Of a stretch of DNA of 64,000 nucleotides, positions 48,420-57,521 are shown one piece after another (within the stretch, counting starts at the first letter, position 1; every line of letters begins with the position of its first letter). Position numbers and translations under genes: made by a program. Source of the DNA: Paraburkholderia sp. C35 (GTDB lineage Bacteria > Pseudomonadota > Gammaproteobacteria > Burkholderiales > Burkholderiaceae); the NCBI RefSeq assembly GCF_003121405.1, contig NZ_QBUY01000009.1, forward strand, positions 1-64,000, written 5' to 3'. The notes beneath the pieces were generated by a model, which worked only from the letters and a program-made list of their open reading frames with translations, did not search any database and was not told where the DNA came from.

Positions 48420-48551
48420 TTTGTGTTCCGAGGGATCACGCCGGCTAACCTGGTGTTAAAAGTGAAAACAAGTCGGGGTGATGCGAACGCTGCGAGAGAG
48501 TCGAATAAGCGACCCCGCTGCCCGGGCCTGCGCACTGTCGCAGGCCTTTTT
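48420..48551 (+). ncRNA. Candidate small RNA ending in an intrinsic terminator
   Basis: CGGGGT (48475-48480) can pair with ACCCCG (48512-48517), and a perfect terminator hairpin with T-run follows. No reading frame leads into this terminator: the nearest upstream gene ends at 47803. An independent short transcript is therefore plausible. The 5' end is a guess. Confidence 0.35.
48525..48551 (+). terminator. Strong Rho-independent terminator
   Basis: Stem GGCCTGCG (48525-48532) pairs with CGCAGGCC (48539-48546) around a six-base loop and is followed by TTTTT. All eight stem pairs are perfect. Confidence 0.85.
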
Positions 48552-48702
48552 ATTCTCGACGTGTAGAGAAAGGAAACGTGTACGCTGGTAACTGGTTCGC
48601 AGCCGCAACACTGGGCATGCAGTTAGTTTCCGTGATGACTCGTTGGCGGTTCGCTTTACGCGTGCCGTCGTTCATTTTGAGTGGAAGAAGATAAGGTTGA
48701 GT

Positions 48703-49407
48703 ATGGCTCAATGCACAGCACCAGTACGTGGGCATAGTTCGGCTGCGGCCGAGGCTGCTTGCCCTGCATGTCGTTACCGTAGTGGGCGTAGCTATAGCGG
48801 TTACGGAGGTTACGGCTCGGCCTATTCGTCTTCGAGCGGTGGGGGAAGTAGTTACGGCAGCAGCGGCGGCAGGTCTATGGGCGGTGCAAGGCCGAGATGG
48901 TCAAGAGCGGGTTCGTCCTTGTCGTACACGCCCAATCAAGTGATTTCACTTACGCCAATCCGCCAAACTGTTGAAGCGCGAGCAGCGGAGAAGCCTGACC
49001 TTCGCGATGTCTTTCTGTGTCACGCGTGGGACGACCGGCAGGGGGCAGCCAAAGAGCTGCACGATCTGCTTGTGGCGGCTGGCGTTAAGGTGTGGTTTAG
49101 CGAGAAGGACCTTGGCCTCGGCGTGCCCATGATGCGTGCCATCGACAAGGGGCTTGCGAATTCGCGAATCGGACTTGTGCTGGTGACTCCTGCGCTGCTG
49201 GCTCGTCTTCCGAAGGAGGGCGTAGCAGATAAGGAACTTTCGGCACTTCTCGCAGGAAACCAGCTTGTCCCCATCGTGCACAACACGACGTATGAAGCTC
49301 TTCGGAATGTCAGCCCCCTACTGGCATCCAGAAGCGGATTGGACACGATCGAGGATTCAATGGCGGTCGTCGCCGCGAAAATCGCTGAGCTGGTTGCTAT
49401 TGTCTAG
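48703..49407 (+). CDS. TIR-domain protein with cysteine-containing N-terminus
   Basis: 234 residues. C4, H11, C20 and C23 in the first 25 residues (QCTAPV...ACPAC) look like a small metal-binding motif. A Gly/Ser/Tyr-rich linker (31-60) follows, then a TIR domain from about 101: DVFLCHAWDD, KELHDLLVAAGVKVWFSEKD, GVPMMRAIDKGLANSRIGLV and ADKELSALLAGN with a candidate catalytic Glu. Bacterial TIR domains often cleave NAD+ in phage defence; the partner or trigger is not evident here. The ATG has AAGG 6 bases upstream; the open frame before it is not needed. It stands alone. Confidence 0.85.
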   Translation: MAQCTAPVRGHSSAAAEAACPACRYRSGRSYSGYGGYGSAYSSSSGGGSSYGSSGGRSMGGARPRWSRAGSSLSYTPNQVISLTPIRQTVEARAAEKPDLRDVFLCHAWDDRQGAAKELHDLLVAAGVKVWFSEKDLGLGVPMMRAIDKGLANSRIGLVLVTPALLARLPKEGVADKELSALLAGNQLVPIVHNTTYEALRNVSPLLASRSGLDTIEDSMAVVAAKIAELVAIV

Positions 49408-49663
49408 TGCGCATTTGCTCGAAGCTAATGCGGCTGTCTCCGTTCGATATCTGCGCAGGTGCTACGGCTGGTCTTCTGACTGACGACAAGAGCCACGTGG
49501 ATCACAAGGCGAGTTCGAGCGCGTCGACAGCCCGTTTGGTAGGTTTTCCTGATCTCCCTCATCGATTGCTGGAGATATGCGATTTGGGATTCGGAGCTTT
49601 GAAGGACTGAATGCATGGTGGCAACAAGCTCCATCTCGGACAACTGACAGTCATTCACTCCCA

Positions 49664-49693
49664 TCAAAAAAGCCCGCTTGAAAAGCGGGCTTC
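49664..49693 (-). terminator. Rho-independent terminator of the HU-like gene
   Basis: On the minus strand AAGCCCGCTT and AAGCGGGCTT pair around a short TTC loop and are followed by a run of six T. It lies 21 bases after the stop of the HU-like gene. Confidence 0.85.
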
Positions 49694-49714
49694 GAAGTTT
49701 CTCGCTACTGCCGC

Positions 49715-50119
49715 TTAGGCAGCCGCGTCCTTCAATTTCTTCAACGCGCGAATTTTCAGGCGTACGGTTGCCGGCTTGGGGTCGAACCAGCGCTCCTCGC
49801 CGGTGAACGGATCCTTGCCGAATCGCTTTTTCTTTGCGGGAACCTGCTGGACCCCAATCTTGAGCAGGCCGGACAGCGTGAACTCACCAGCGCCTTTCTT
49901 GTGCACGGAGCCAAGAATGGTCTCCTCCAGTGCTGCGAGAACGGCTTTCGCTTCCTTCGGCTCGACACCGGCTTGCGTGGCGACATGGCTGGCAAGCGAC
50001 GCCTTGGTGAATTGCTCTTTTTGCGGCTTCAGAGTTGCAGTGGAAGGTGCTGCCTTCTTGGCAGACGCCTTCTTCGGTGCGGGTTTCGTTGTTGCAGCTT
50101 TTGCGGTCTTCGTTGCCAT
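49715..50119 (-). CDS. HU/IHF-family DNA-binding protein with Lys/Ala-rich tail
   Basis: 134 residues. The first 45 residues are a Lys/Ala/Pro-rich tail (KAATTKPAPKKASAKK). The HU fold follows: FTKASLASHVATQAGVEPKE, FTLSGLLKIGVQQVPAKKKR and FGKDPFTGEERWF. Standard HU has about 90 residues; the tail is like that of histone-H1-like extensions seen in Burkholderiales and probably strengthens DNA binding. AGAGGAAG precedes the ATG. Monocistronic, with its own terminator. Confidence 0.9.
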   Translation of the reverse strand: MATKTAKAATTKPAPKKASAKKAAPSTATLKPQKEQFTKASLASHVATQAGVEPKEAKAVLAALEETILGSVHKKGAGEFTLSGLLKIGVQQVPAKKKRFGKDPFTGEERWFDPKPATVRLKIRALKKLKDAAA

Positions 50120-50450
50120 CGACTTCCTCTCGTGTCCAGGATTGGAGAACCGCTTAAGACGGCACACGACGCCGAGCGTTACTGCGCCGTCTTAAGCTGA
50201 GCCCAAGCGTAACAATGGTTGAATCGCTACGCAAGCGTGGCGACCCGCAAAACAAGGTTTTTTGTTGTCTCGCGGCTTTCGTTCTGTCGAGTGCTCACGG
50301 AAGCGAGTGGGTGATGCATTTCTTTAGATTAAACCATGCGGTTTTCCGCGCAATCGAAGTTGACTCGGAAACCACCCGGGAGCGCGGAAACACTCCGGGC
50401 AGTTCCGAGAACCGCATTCATTTCCTAGCTGAGGGCGGTGCAGTGATTGG

Positions 50451-51038
50451 CTACGGATTGCTGGACGTCGTGCCGAGGTGCAATTCCTGATCAAAGGCGC
50501 GATTGACATCGCAATACTGTGCGCGAGCGGACTGCGATTTGTACCAGTTGAAGTACAACATCGGATGGCCTGGCGATTCAGCACTATTTTCGGAAAGAAC
50601 GTAGTAGTTGAAATGGACGTTGGCCGCATCTGCGTAGCTAGTCCCAGGCTCCCTGTCCGCGAGGATCAATTGCGCAGAGTTTGCGTTGCTGGAGGTCAGG
50701 AGACGGAAGTCATGCAGTTGGCAGTCCGCCCCACCGCCAACAAGTAGATGCAAATCCTCATGATCGACGCCGGCATCAGAATGGAACATAGGGACAATAC
50801 TCCATGTCCCAGATCCTGGCCCGATATCGTTCCGAACGAAGATAGAAACAACGTCGAAGCCATGCGCGTTGAAGTTCTCACGCGACGCACGGACTATCAT
50901 TGCCTCGCTACCGTGCAAGCGTAATCGATTGATACCGTTGGTTATTGAAAATACGGTTGTCGCATCTTGCGCGTTCGCGATGTTGGCCACTGCGAGTAAC
51001 ACCGTAGCCAATCTGCAGCAGGGTGAAAGCTTTCGCAC
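50451..51038 (-). CDS. Exported protein of unknown function
   Basis: 195 residues. The signal peptide ends at about residue 23 (LAVANIANAQ). The mature part is beta-rich with a possible binding loop (MFHSDAGVDHEDLHLLVGGG) and two or three Cys. The family is not recognised. The start is GTG with GGGAGAG six bases upstream. It is one of a run of exported proteins on the minus strand, but its spacing suggests its own promoter. Confidence 0.7.
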   Translation of the reverse strand: MRKLSPCCRLATVLLAVANIANAQDATTVFSITNGINRLRLHGSEAMIVRASRENFNAHGFDVVSIFVRNDIGPGSGTWSIVPMFHSDAGVDHEDLHLLVGGGADCQLHDFRLLTSSNANSAQLILADREPGTSYADAANVHFNYYVLSENSAESPGHPMLYFNWYKSQSARAQYCDVNRAFDQELHLGTTSSNP

Positions 51039-51210
51039 CGACGTCTCTCCCAGAGTTCGCCGCTTTGCACCTCGGTAATTCTAGCGGCAGAGTTCAGGCG
51101 CAAGTGGCACGCCTGTCTCGAACATGCCAAGGCGGCGTTTTCGCCTACTTTAAGCCTGCGGGGTACTGGTGTGCGGAAGCAACCAGACCCGGTGGCTCGT
51201 TGAGTTTCTG

Positions 51211-51807
51211 CTATTGACGAAGTTCTGGTGAGTCCTGCATTGAAGCCTGTAGTTTCTGCATGGCGTCGACGGTTGCGCGCTGAGCCGCTAATCCGAAGTT
51301 CCGCTTGAACTCGCTGAACTCGGCATGGCCGGAACCGGTGACGGATTTTTTCACTACGAGATTGCCGCTCAGGTCAGTTACGGTACATTCCAGCGTCACC
51401 GAAAAGTCGGTCGGCGGCCACGTTAGCAGACTTGGCGACGACGAGGTCGTGGTAATGACAGGCGTGACGATATAGCTCAGTTTCTTTGCTTGGGTAACAC
51501 TCGCATCGGGCTTCGAGTTCAGCTTTACGACGTCCGTGAAAAGGTTGCTCAGTTCAAGATAGATCGGCAGCTCGAGGTCCTGATACGGCTTGTACGACAC
51601 CTTGTCTCCACCGCCGCCCGGTGTAATGACTTCCTTTTGACGTTCCTCGTCGGTGATGACCAGACCGACTGTCTTGCTGATCGGGCTGGCAGTTTTTGCG
51701 ACCAGCGCAGAGTTGTCACCGGAAATTGTGATGTCGTGTGCGCATCCGGCCAAAAAGGAGACAAGCCCGGCCACGCAAGCGGTGCGCAAAAAAGTAGAAA
51801 CCTTCAT
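51211..51807 (-). CDS. Lipoprotein of unknown function (second of a pair)
   Basis: 198 residues. The lipobox LAGC is at about residues 19-22. The mature part looks like a YajG-type outer-membrane lipoprotein with a central Thr/Ser/Pro stretch (ITTTSSSPSLLTWPPTDFS) and a beta-rich core (TLECTVTDLSGNLVVKKSV). GGGGA lies 7 bases before the ATG. It starts 30 bases after the other lipoprotein gene, so the two form an operon. Confidence 0.75.
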   Translation of the reverse strand: MKVSTFLRTACVAGLVSFLAGCAHDITISGDNSALVAKTASPISKTVGLVITDEERQKEVITPGGGGDKVSYKPYQDLELPIYLELSNLFTDVVKLNSKPDASVTQAKKLSYIVTPVITTTSSSPSLLTWPPTDFSVTLECTVTDLSGNLVVKKSVTGSGHAEFSEFKRNFGLAAQRATVDAMQKLQASMQDSPELRQ

Positions 51808-51837
51808 ATATGTTCCCCGGTGTTGTGCGACGTTGTA

Positions 51838-52395
51838 TTAGTGAATGGCGCTCACGAACGCTGGGTCTGCGTAGAGTTCGGCGAGAAGCTTCTGTACTAC
51901 AAGAGGGTACTGCTGTGTGGCTCTCGGAACTGCTATTGCGGCCGCGAAAGATGAGTCCCACTCGCCACGAACAGTCTTGACTGCGTCGTAGCGAACCGCG
52001 TTGTCCCGTTTAACAATGAAACGCGCAGAGATCGTTGCCACGCCAGTTCCGATCCCTACATCGACGTTGTTTTCGAGGAGAACGCCGTCAAGCTGCACTG
52101 TTGCCGAAGGCGAGACCGCACCTGCGTAGGTCAGGTCTTGCGTGAGTGCATTCGAGATGTATGCGGCGAATGAACCTCCGACTGGAGATTTCATCCGATT
52201 GGCACGCACGGCTACAGGGTATCGGTTGGCGTCGCTTTCCTTGTCACTGAACGAGCTAACATGCGTGGCTGCGGGCGAAGCCGCTTTTAGGGTCTGGATG
52301 TTACTGACGGAAGGAGAGTACGGCGTTGCTACCACGGAGCATGCTGCCAGTAATGCTAGCGGGAGCAGAAAGGCAAATTTCCTCGGATAGTTCAT
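51838..52395 (-). CDS. Lipoprotein of unknown function (first of a pair)
   Basis: 185 residues. The lipobox LAAC is at about residues 16-19. The mature chain contains YISNALTQDLTYAGAV and VQLDGVLLENNVDVGIGTG, a pattern seen in small outer-membrane lipoproteins of the YajG/DUF-type group. It is followed closely by the second lipoprotein. They probably share an envelope role; I cannot name it. Confidence 0.75.
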   Translation of the reverse strand: MNYPRKFAFLLPLALLAACSVVATPYSPSVSNIQTLKAASPAATHVSSFSDKESDANRYPVAVRANRMKSPVGGSFAAYISNALTQDLTYAGAVSPSATVQLDGVLLENNVDVGIGTGVATISARFIVKRDNAVRYDAVKTVRGEWDSSFAAAIAVPRATQQYPLVVQKLLAELYADPAFVSAIH

Positions 52396-52752
52396 CTCGG
52401 TTTGTTGGTTATGTGTTCGATGGAGACGAGCCTCTATAGATCACTGAGACTCGACAGTAATAACGGCTTGCGAGGCATGAGGTTTAGAGTGTCGAAAGAG
52501 ACCCAGGGAGAAATCCCACGGATGAGCTCTGTTCTTCCGTGGCGACTACGAGGGGGTATGTAGGCTGACTTTCTAACGGCGGTGCAAGTCAGGAGTTTCC
52601 ATCTGAGCCTCGACGTCCTTTAGCGGCGAGAATGTGGATTTGAAAGGCTACGCAGTAAGGGCCGGGATCTAACGGTAGTTGGCCGAGGGGCGGATTCGTG
52701 AGGGTAAAGTGCGAGCTCTCGATCTTTTTCGGCAATAGCGTGTTGCAGGGGA
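52396..52752. other. Intergenic region, no gene seen
   Basis: 357 bases between two minus-strand exported-protein genes. It should hold the lipoprotein-pair promoter. I see no hairpin with a T-run. Confidence 0.3.
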
Positions 52753-53163
52753 TCAAGACCCGGTTTTTGCGACATCTGTTCCGCTCGGTTTCGCGCAAAC
52801 CATTTCTGCGACCTTGGACATGTACGAATCTGGAGCGATGTCTTCCGGACCCGCCGCCTCCAACGTAATTGACCTTTGGCTGTGGTAAGTACCGATGAGA
52901 GCGGAGGTCGATACTCTCCGATGCGCGCAGTCGATGTCCACCCGACTTTCCAACGCATCGTAAGTTTGACCACTGACCGCTATTTGCTCGCGCGTCAGGT
53001 CTTGCCGAACCCACGCGCGAGTCATTTCCCCTACCAGCGCGTAAGAAGCTACGTCAACGTAGACGGTACGGTCCTCGCCGATATACACCTGACGCCAGTC
53101 GGATGCGGATGCAGAACCAGCTGCGATAAGCGTAGCGATGGAGATAATCAACTTTCGAAGCAT
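52753..53163 (-). CDS. Exported protein resembling surface-adhesin protein E
   Basis: 136 residues. A signal peptide (MLRKLIISIATLIAAGSASA) is followed by DWRQVYIGEDRTVYVDVASYALVG and TRAWVRQDL, a pattern reminiscent of the protein E/surface-adhesin-like family of small periplasmic or surface proteins. Two Cys (DIDCAHR; EMVCAK) could form a disulfide. The upstream in-frame codons are not needed. Function is not proven. Confidence 0.65.
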   Translation of the reverse strand: MLRKLIISIATLIAAGSASASDWRQVYIGEDRTVYVDVASYALVGEMTRAWVRQDLTREQIAVSGQTYDALESRVDIDCAHRRVSTSALIGTYHSQRSITLEAAGPEDIAPDSYMSKVAEMVCAKPSGTDVAKTGS

Positions 53164-53426
53164 GCTTTTGGATGTTCCTCGACCTATCGGCATGGCCTTA
53201 TATCGGCATCTTGAAGAATAACTTAAGCACGAAAAGTGTGCGTGATCATTCGGCGGACATTGATTCGCGGGACTGAGGTAGTCTCACGATGTTTGTGTTT
53301 TATGCTGTTTATGCCGGTGTTATCGCGCTGCAGTCTTGTTGTGCCGCTGACACTAGCTCATTGGACTAAGGGACGCGCCAGACCAACGATGACATCGTAG
53401 GCCCGACGCGTTATAGCTTATTGCAT

Positions 53427-54941
53427 TTAGTTTGTGGTCACGCGGCCCGTTTGCGCGATCTGGGACAAGGCGACTTTCTGGTCGACGTACCAGCGCATGA
53501 GACACTCCTTGTCGTGGCAGTTTTGCTCACGATAGTTCCATTGCTGACGAACTCGCTCTCGAAACGCACTTTGATCCGTGACAGCAGCTTTTGCTCGCAG
53601 GAAGATGGCGGCGAGCTGGATGTCAGCATTTGCCAGTTCGGGGTCACCGCATATCAGATGCTCAGCGTCGGAGCGGGCTTTCGCGCAGTCAAAGCTCGTC
53701 GCATACGTTGCCGGCGGTTGAAGCGTCCCGGCGGAGCCGGACATCGCCGGTTCGCCGACGTTGGTGTTTTGAGAAGAATCGGCTGGAGCGCCCTCCGTGG
53801 ACTGCACGTATTTTGGTGGGCCGTCTTTTTTCACTGCGACATAGTTGCCGTTGACGTATTGGTAGACGTGGTCGGCGACATACGTGGCCTGATTTGGAAT
53901 CTGATAAGTCAGCGAGACCTTGACATCGTAGTGGGCAGCATTCTTGCCTTTTACGAAGCTCGTTTGTGCCGAGAGCAGTTCCGTGTCGGACACTCCTGTA
54001 TCGCCATCGTCGACGACTTGCGTAAGCGTGCCGTCTTTCGCTCGCACGAAGACTGTAGTCGTCGCAGTCTGGTAGCCTTGATGACTGTCGCCACCGTTCA
54101 CCACCAGGGCGTAGCTGTTGTCGCCAGAAGGTACCCATTCAAAACCGCTGCCAACGGAACCTGACGCGCCCATCGACGCTACGTACGGGTGATTGGAGTC
54201 AACTTTCCATTTGTCGCCATCCTTGATGAAGACCGCGACACCCAGCAGCCCGGTGCATGCGTGACAGCCACCGCCATCAGGCACTGCGCTTGTGACGAGC
54301 ACTTTCTTCTGTTTGCTGTCTTCAGAGAAGTCAAACGTAGCAACACCGGAGACAAGCAGGGCTTTTCCAGGCGCAGCCTGCAGGTTGTCACGCCACGGCA
54401 GGTTAGGCGGTATAACGGCATCCTGCCAGGATGCGGTCTTCGAATTGTCGTCGTACGGACCGTACAGGAGTTCGAGTGCGGCGGGGATGTTGAATTCGCC
54501 GGCGATTGCTCGAGACGCCATCGCAATCGAACAGGCCGCGCTCATGAGTTCGGTCATTCCCGGTTCGGATTTTGCGGTTACCGCGGCATCGTTGCCTGGA
54601 TATGTCTGCTGTGCCGTACCGTCGGCCCGATACTGTGTTCCCGCCTGCCTGAGAATAGAATCACGGCAATTGGTCACCACGCTGAAGCGGGCGTAGCCTT
54701 GCGGGAAGGATTTGAGTGTTTCAACGATATAGCCGCTACCACTGCGGGAGATGCTGGCAGGATTGAACCAGAGTTGCGCGGCATCCCCGGACTGTCCAAC
54801 TTGCTGGAATCCGGGAAATTGCTTGGCCGACGATGATTCGCTGACCGAGCCGGTGTTTTTCCCGCAAGCAGCGAGTGCGAACGCTGCTCCTACCAACAGG
54901 GCGCTCGTCCCGTAGCGCCATGTACGAGCCGAGGTAATCAT
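53427..54941 (-). CDS. Lipoprotein with C-terminal LprI-type domain
   Basis: 504 residues. The lipobox LAAC is at about residues 23-26. The last 85 residues match the LprI/DUF1311 pattern: SFDCAKARSDAEHLICGDPELANADIQ..., then QQWNYREQNC and ECLMRWY with paired cysteines. LprI of Mycobacterium is a lysozyme inhibitor, so an envelope-protective role is possible. The large middle part is unrecognised. Its ATG overlaps the stop of the preceding membrane-protein gene by 4 bases. Confidence 0.78.
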   Translation of the reverse strand: MITSARTWRYGTSALLVGAAFALAACGKNTGSVSESSSAKQFPGFQQVGQSGDAAQLWFNPASISRSGSGYIVETLKSFPQGYARFSVVTNCRDSILRQAGTQYRADGTAQQTYPGNDAAVTAKSEPGMTELMSAACSIAMASRAIAGEFNIPAALELLYGPYDDNSKTASWQDAVIPPNLPWRDNLQAAPGKALLVSGVATFDFSEDSKQKKVLVTSAVPDGGGCHACTGLLGVAVFIKDGDKWKVDSNHPYVASMGASGSVGSGFEWVPSGDNSYALVVNGGDSHQGYQTATTTVFVRAKDGTLTQVVDDGDTGVSDTELLSAQTSFVKGKNAAHYDVKVSLTYQIPNQATYVADHVYQYVNGNYVAVKKDGPPKYVQSTEGAPADSSQNTNVGEPAMSGSAGTLQPPATYATSFDCAKARSDAEHLICGDPELANADIQLAAIFLRAKAAVTDQSAFRERVRQQWNYREQNCHDKECLMRWYVDQKVALSQIAQTGRVTTN

Positions 54942-55606
54942 GCCTGAATCGCCTGTTCGCTTGCCGAGGAGACTGTTTGTGTCCCAGTTCTACGCATGTG
55001 GCGCGTGTTTCGCTCAATAGCCAGCAAAACCAGAACGAGGCTAAATAGCGCGACAAGAAACAATCCGCCTGCCGTGACCTCTGCGACCAGCTTGAGCGTT
55101 ACCCATTTTTCTGCCGTCTTCGCTGCTGCAGCCGTATAACGCTCGCTCTTCGTGCGCATATACGCATTGATGGCCTCGATCGGATCAACCTTGCTCGACT
55201 CGGCCGCAGCTACCACCGCGCCGAGCTCGTCGAGGTATTGTTGACGATCGGCTTCAGGGACGTCATTCAAGTGGTTGCGGATGATCTGCGCGTTGTCGCC
55301 CGAAGCGTACTTTTGCAGGGAGAATGGAATCTTGAAACCTGCGAGCGGACTTTCTGCAGGTCCGCTGTCTGTCGGAGGTTGTGTGCCTTGAGGCTGGCTG
55401 GGCTCAGTTGGCGCCGCCTTCACCGGCTTCAGAGGGTCTACGATTTCCTGCGGCGTCACCTTGGTGTTGACGGTTTCCTGCCAGACGGATACGCCGTAGA
55501 GCACCCCCACCGCGATACCCACCAGAAATACTGTGACACAGACAAGTGCAACGACGCGCGTAATGTTAAACAGAGCTTTGCGCTCAAATCCTTCTACGAT
55601 ACTCAT
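54938..55606 (-). CDS. Two-helix membrane protein of unknown function
   Basis: 222 residues. Membrane segments are at about 17-39 (VVALVCVTVFLVGIAVGVLYG) and 180-200 (LFLVALFSLVLVLLAIE). Between them is a Pro/Thr-rich linker (EPSQPQGTQPPTDSG) and a helical domain rich in Ala. Both termini are probably cytoplasmic. Translationally coupled to the LprI-domain lipoprotein, so the two likely work together at the envelope. Confidence 0.75.
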   Translation of the reverse strand: MSIVEGFERKALFNITRVVALVCVTVFLVGIAVGVLYGVSVWQETVNTKVTPQEIVDPLKPVKAAPTEPSQPQGTQPPTDSGPAESPLAGFKIPFSLQKYASGDNAQIIRNHLNDVPEADRQQYLDELGAVVAAAESSKVDPIEAINAYMRTKSERYTAAAAKTAEKWVTLKLVAEVTAGGLFLVALFSLVLVLLAIERNTRHMRRTGTQTVSSASEQAIQA

Positions 55607-56019
55607 GGTCTCAACCCCGGTTTATTGCGTTTGATTTTTTTAGCGGATTTCGCTTTTCAGAATAATATACGCAAGCTACCTGTTTGTGTTGCTGCCTGCA
55701 GGTTACGAGGGATCGAATATGCGCCCGATTGATCTTCCCGCCATGTGACTTTCGAGTCACGAAAAGTGTCTGCGCAAAATGTGCAAACACTTGATGTGCG
55801 TGGAGGCGCAGACCGTCCTTGTACGATGCGGTTCCGGCGCAGTGTCGAGTTACTTGGATAATGGTATCGCTGATACTCAGAAGAGCGACGACGACTGGTA
55901 GCCACGCCTTGCGATTGGCGACCGCCGTTCAATAACGGTTATCTCCCTCAGTTTTTGTGATATGCGAGCTACGTCTCGCGTACCAGTATTGCAGTCAATA
56001 GGCTTTATCAGGAGGTTGT
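55607..56019. other. Divergent intergenic region
   Basis: 413 bases between the membrane-protein gene and the cyclase-like gene, transcribed away from each other. A TATATT-like -10 lies near 55660 on the minus strand. No gene is supported here. Confidence 0.35.
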
Positions 56020-56829
56020 GTGTACAGAGAAGCAGTTATCACTTTTGTGGATATCCTGGGGTTCAAGAATCTGATCCGTTCGAACACGTACGAGCAGGTG
56101 GCTACAAAGTTGGGCACGGTTCGGCGGCTGTCGGGCCTAAATGAAGCCGAGGACGGGGAAGGTTTTGAGCCGAAAATTATCCAGTTTTCCGATTCGATCA
56201 TCCGTATACGTCCACTTGACTCGGTCGCGAACAAGGAGATGCAATATGGGCTCATGTTTTACGAGATGCTCGACCTGGTTCATATGCAAGGAGAGCTCAT
56301 CAACCACGGCGTCTGTGTTCGGGGTGGGGTGTCAATCGGACAAATTCATTTCGACAATCAGATTCTTTTTGGACCGGGGTTCGTCAGGGCTTACGAACTG
56401 GAATCGATCTATGCAAACTATCCTCGGATTGTCGTTGATCCTATTCTGATTGACCAGGTGCGGAAGGACCGGCGCCTGGCATCGGCGCAGCACACACCCA
56501 AGCAGGAGTTTTCGTACATCAAAAAGAACATCAGAAGAGACAGCGACGGGATCCACTACATCGACTATCTCCGGTCTTTCCTTGGCGAGATTGACGACCC
56601 TGACAACATTCCAGTCTTCCTTCGAAGACACAAAGAAATCATCCTTCAGAACGCAGGAGGCGCGACGGAACTCTCATCTGTTGCCGCGAAGTATCTTTGG
56701 ATGGCGTCCTACCACAATGGACTCATTGCTGAGTTGAAAGACGAAAGTTTCGAACACTACGGTCTCCAGAGAGAAGATCTTGAAATTACACTCGTTGAGA
56801 TGCCACTTCTTCAGTCGCTCGCGATTTAA
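56020..56829 (+). CDS. Nucleotide-cyclase-like protein of the DILGF type (paralogue 2)
   Basis: 269 residues. D11 in FVDILGF and D58 in FSDSII match the two metal-binding aspartates of class III cyclases, with RGGVSIG at 101-107. The FVRAYELES segment stands where VNxAxRL is expected and lacks the Asn and Arg. The C-terminal 100 residues are helical (KYLWMASYHNGLIAEL). The start is GTG with GGAGG four bases upstream, the same start architecture as paralogue 1 at 32560. No effector gene is adjacent. It could be a divergent or inactive cyclase. Confidence 0.68.
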   Translation: MYREAVITFVDILGFKNLIRSNTYEQVATKLGTVRRLSGLNEAEDGEGFEPKIIQFSDSIIRIRPLDSVANKEMQYGLMFYEMLDLVHMQGELINHGVCVRGGVSIGQIHFDNQILFGPGFVRAYELESIYANYPRIVVDPILIDQVRKDRRLASAQHTPKQEFSYIKKNIRRDSDGIHYIDYLRSFLGEIDDPDNIPVFLRRHKEIILQNAGGATELSSVAAKYLWMASYHNGLIAELKDESFEHYGLQREDLEITLVEMPLLQSLAI

Positions 56830-57029
56830 CGGGCCAGTTGGCACGACATGCAAGCTGTGTGCTGGGCAATCAATGGGAGGGCTCTGGCGCTGATCGTCAC
56901 GACACCTTCCAGAACGACCTGTGCTACTGCACACAATATTTTGCGGCCCCTCATCGTAATCCTGGACTTTGAGGTTTTTCGCGCTGGGTCGTGCAGCGCA
57001 AAAAAGCCTTGAATAGCGTAGTTCAGGAT

Positions 57030-57102
57030 TTATACTGGGGTTAGTCTCCTCCATGTCCCCATGATGTGGATTGGGCCCGCGACGGCGCGGGCTTTTTCTT
57101 TT
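57030..57102 (+). ncRNA. Candidate structured RNA ending in a terminator
   Basis: A GGGG near 57038 can pair with CCCC near 57058, and an intrinsic terminator follows. The nearest upstream gene ends 245 bases before the hairpin, and no frame connects them. The element could be a small RNA or the 3' end of the cyclase-like mRNA. Confidence 0.3.
57075..57102 (+). terminator. Rho-independent terminator
   Basis: GCCCGCG (57075-57081) pairs with CGCGGGC (57086-57092) around a four-base loop, followed by TTTTTCTTTT. Confidence 0.85.
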
Positions 57103-57176
57103 GCCGGGCTCACCTCATTCACGTGCGTCTGACGTTGATATAGTGAGTCACTCTTTCAGCTCAACTCTCGACTGCC

Positions 57177-57521
57177 ATGTCTTGTGACGCGTGCGAAAGA
57201 ATGCATCTGGCTGATTTCGTCGAACCACATGGCGGTTTGCTGATTGTGCGAGGTCCAATCAGCTTGCGCCCGATGAGACGCCAGCCCGTATTGCTTCAGC
57301 AATTTCGTTGTCGTTTTTGCGGCACGAACTGGCTGTTGGAATCCGATCCGGCGGAACTGGATTCCCCTGATTGGATTTGCCTTTTTCGGGCATCAAGCAT
57401 CCTTGATCCCGTGTCGACACTCCACCAGCACACTCGTTCGTTGCCGCGCGACCCGGACTTGACCCAGACGGAGTCATCAATCGACGCGGCAAACAAGCAT
57501 CTGACACACCAATTTTCCTGA
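57177..57521 (+). CDS. Small protein with paired CxxC motifs
   Basis: 114 residues. CDAC near residue 3-6 and CRFC near residue 44-47 make a plausible zinc ribbon (FRCRFCGTNWLLESDP). The second half has no motif. The ATG has no strong Shine-Dalgarno. It has no recognised family; it stands alone after the terminator at 57075. Confidence 0.5.
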   Translation: MSCDACERMHLADFVEPHGGLLIVRGPISLRPMRRQPVLLQQFRCRFCGTNWLLESDPAELDSPDWICLFRASSILDPVSTLHQHTRSLPRDPDLTQTESSIDAANKHLTHQFS

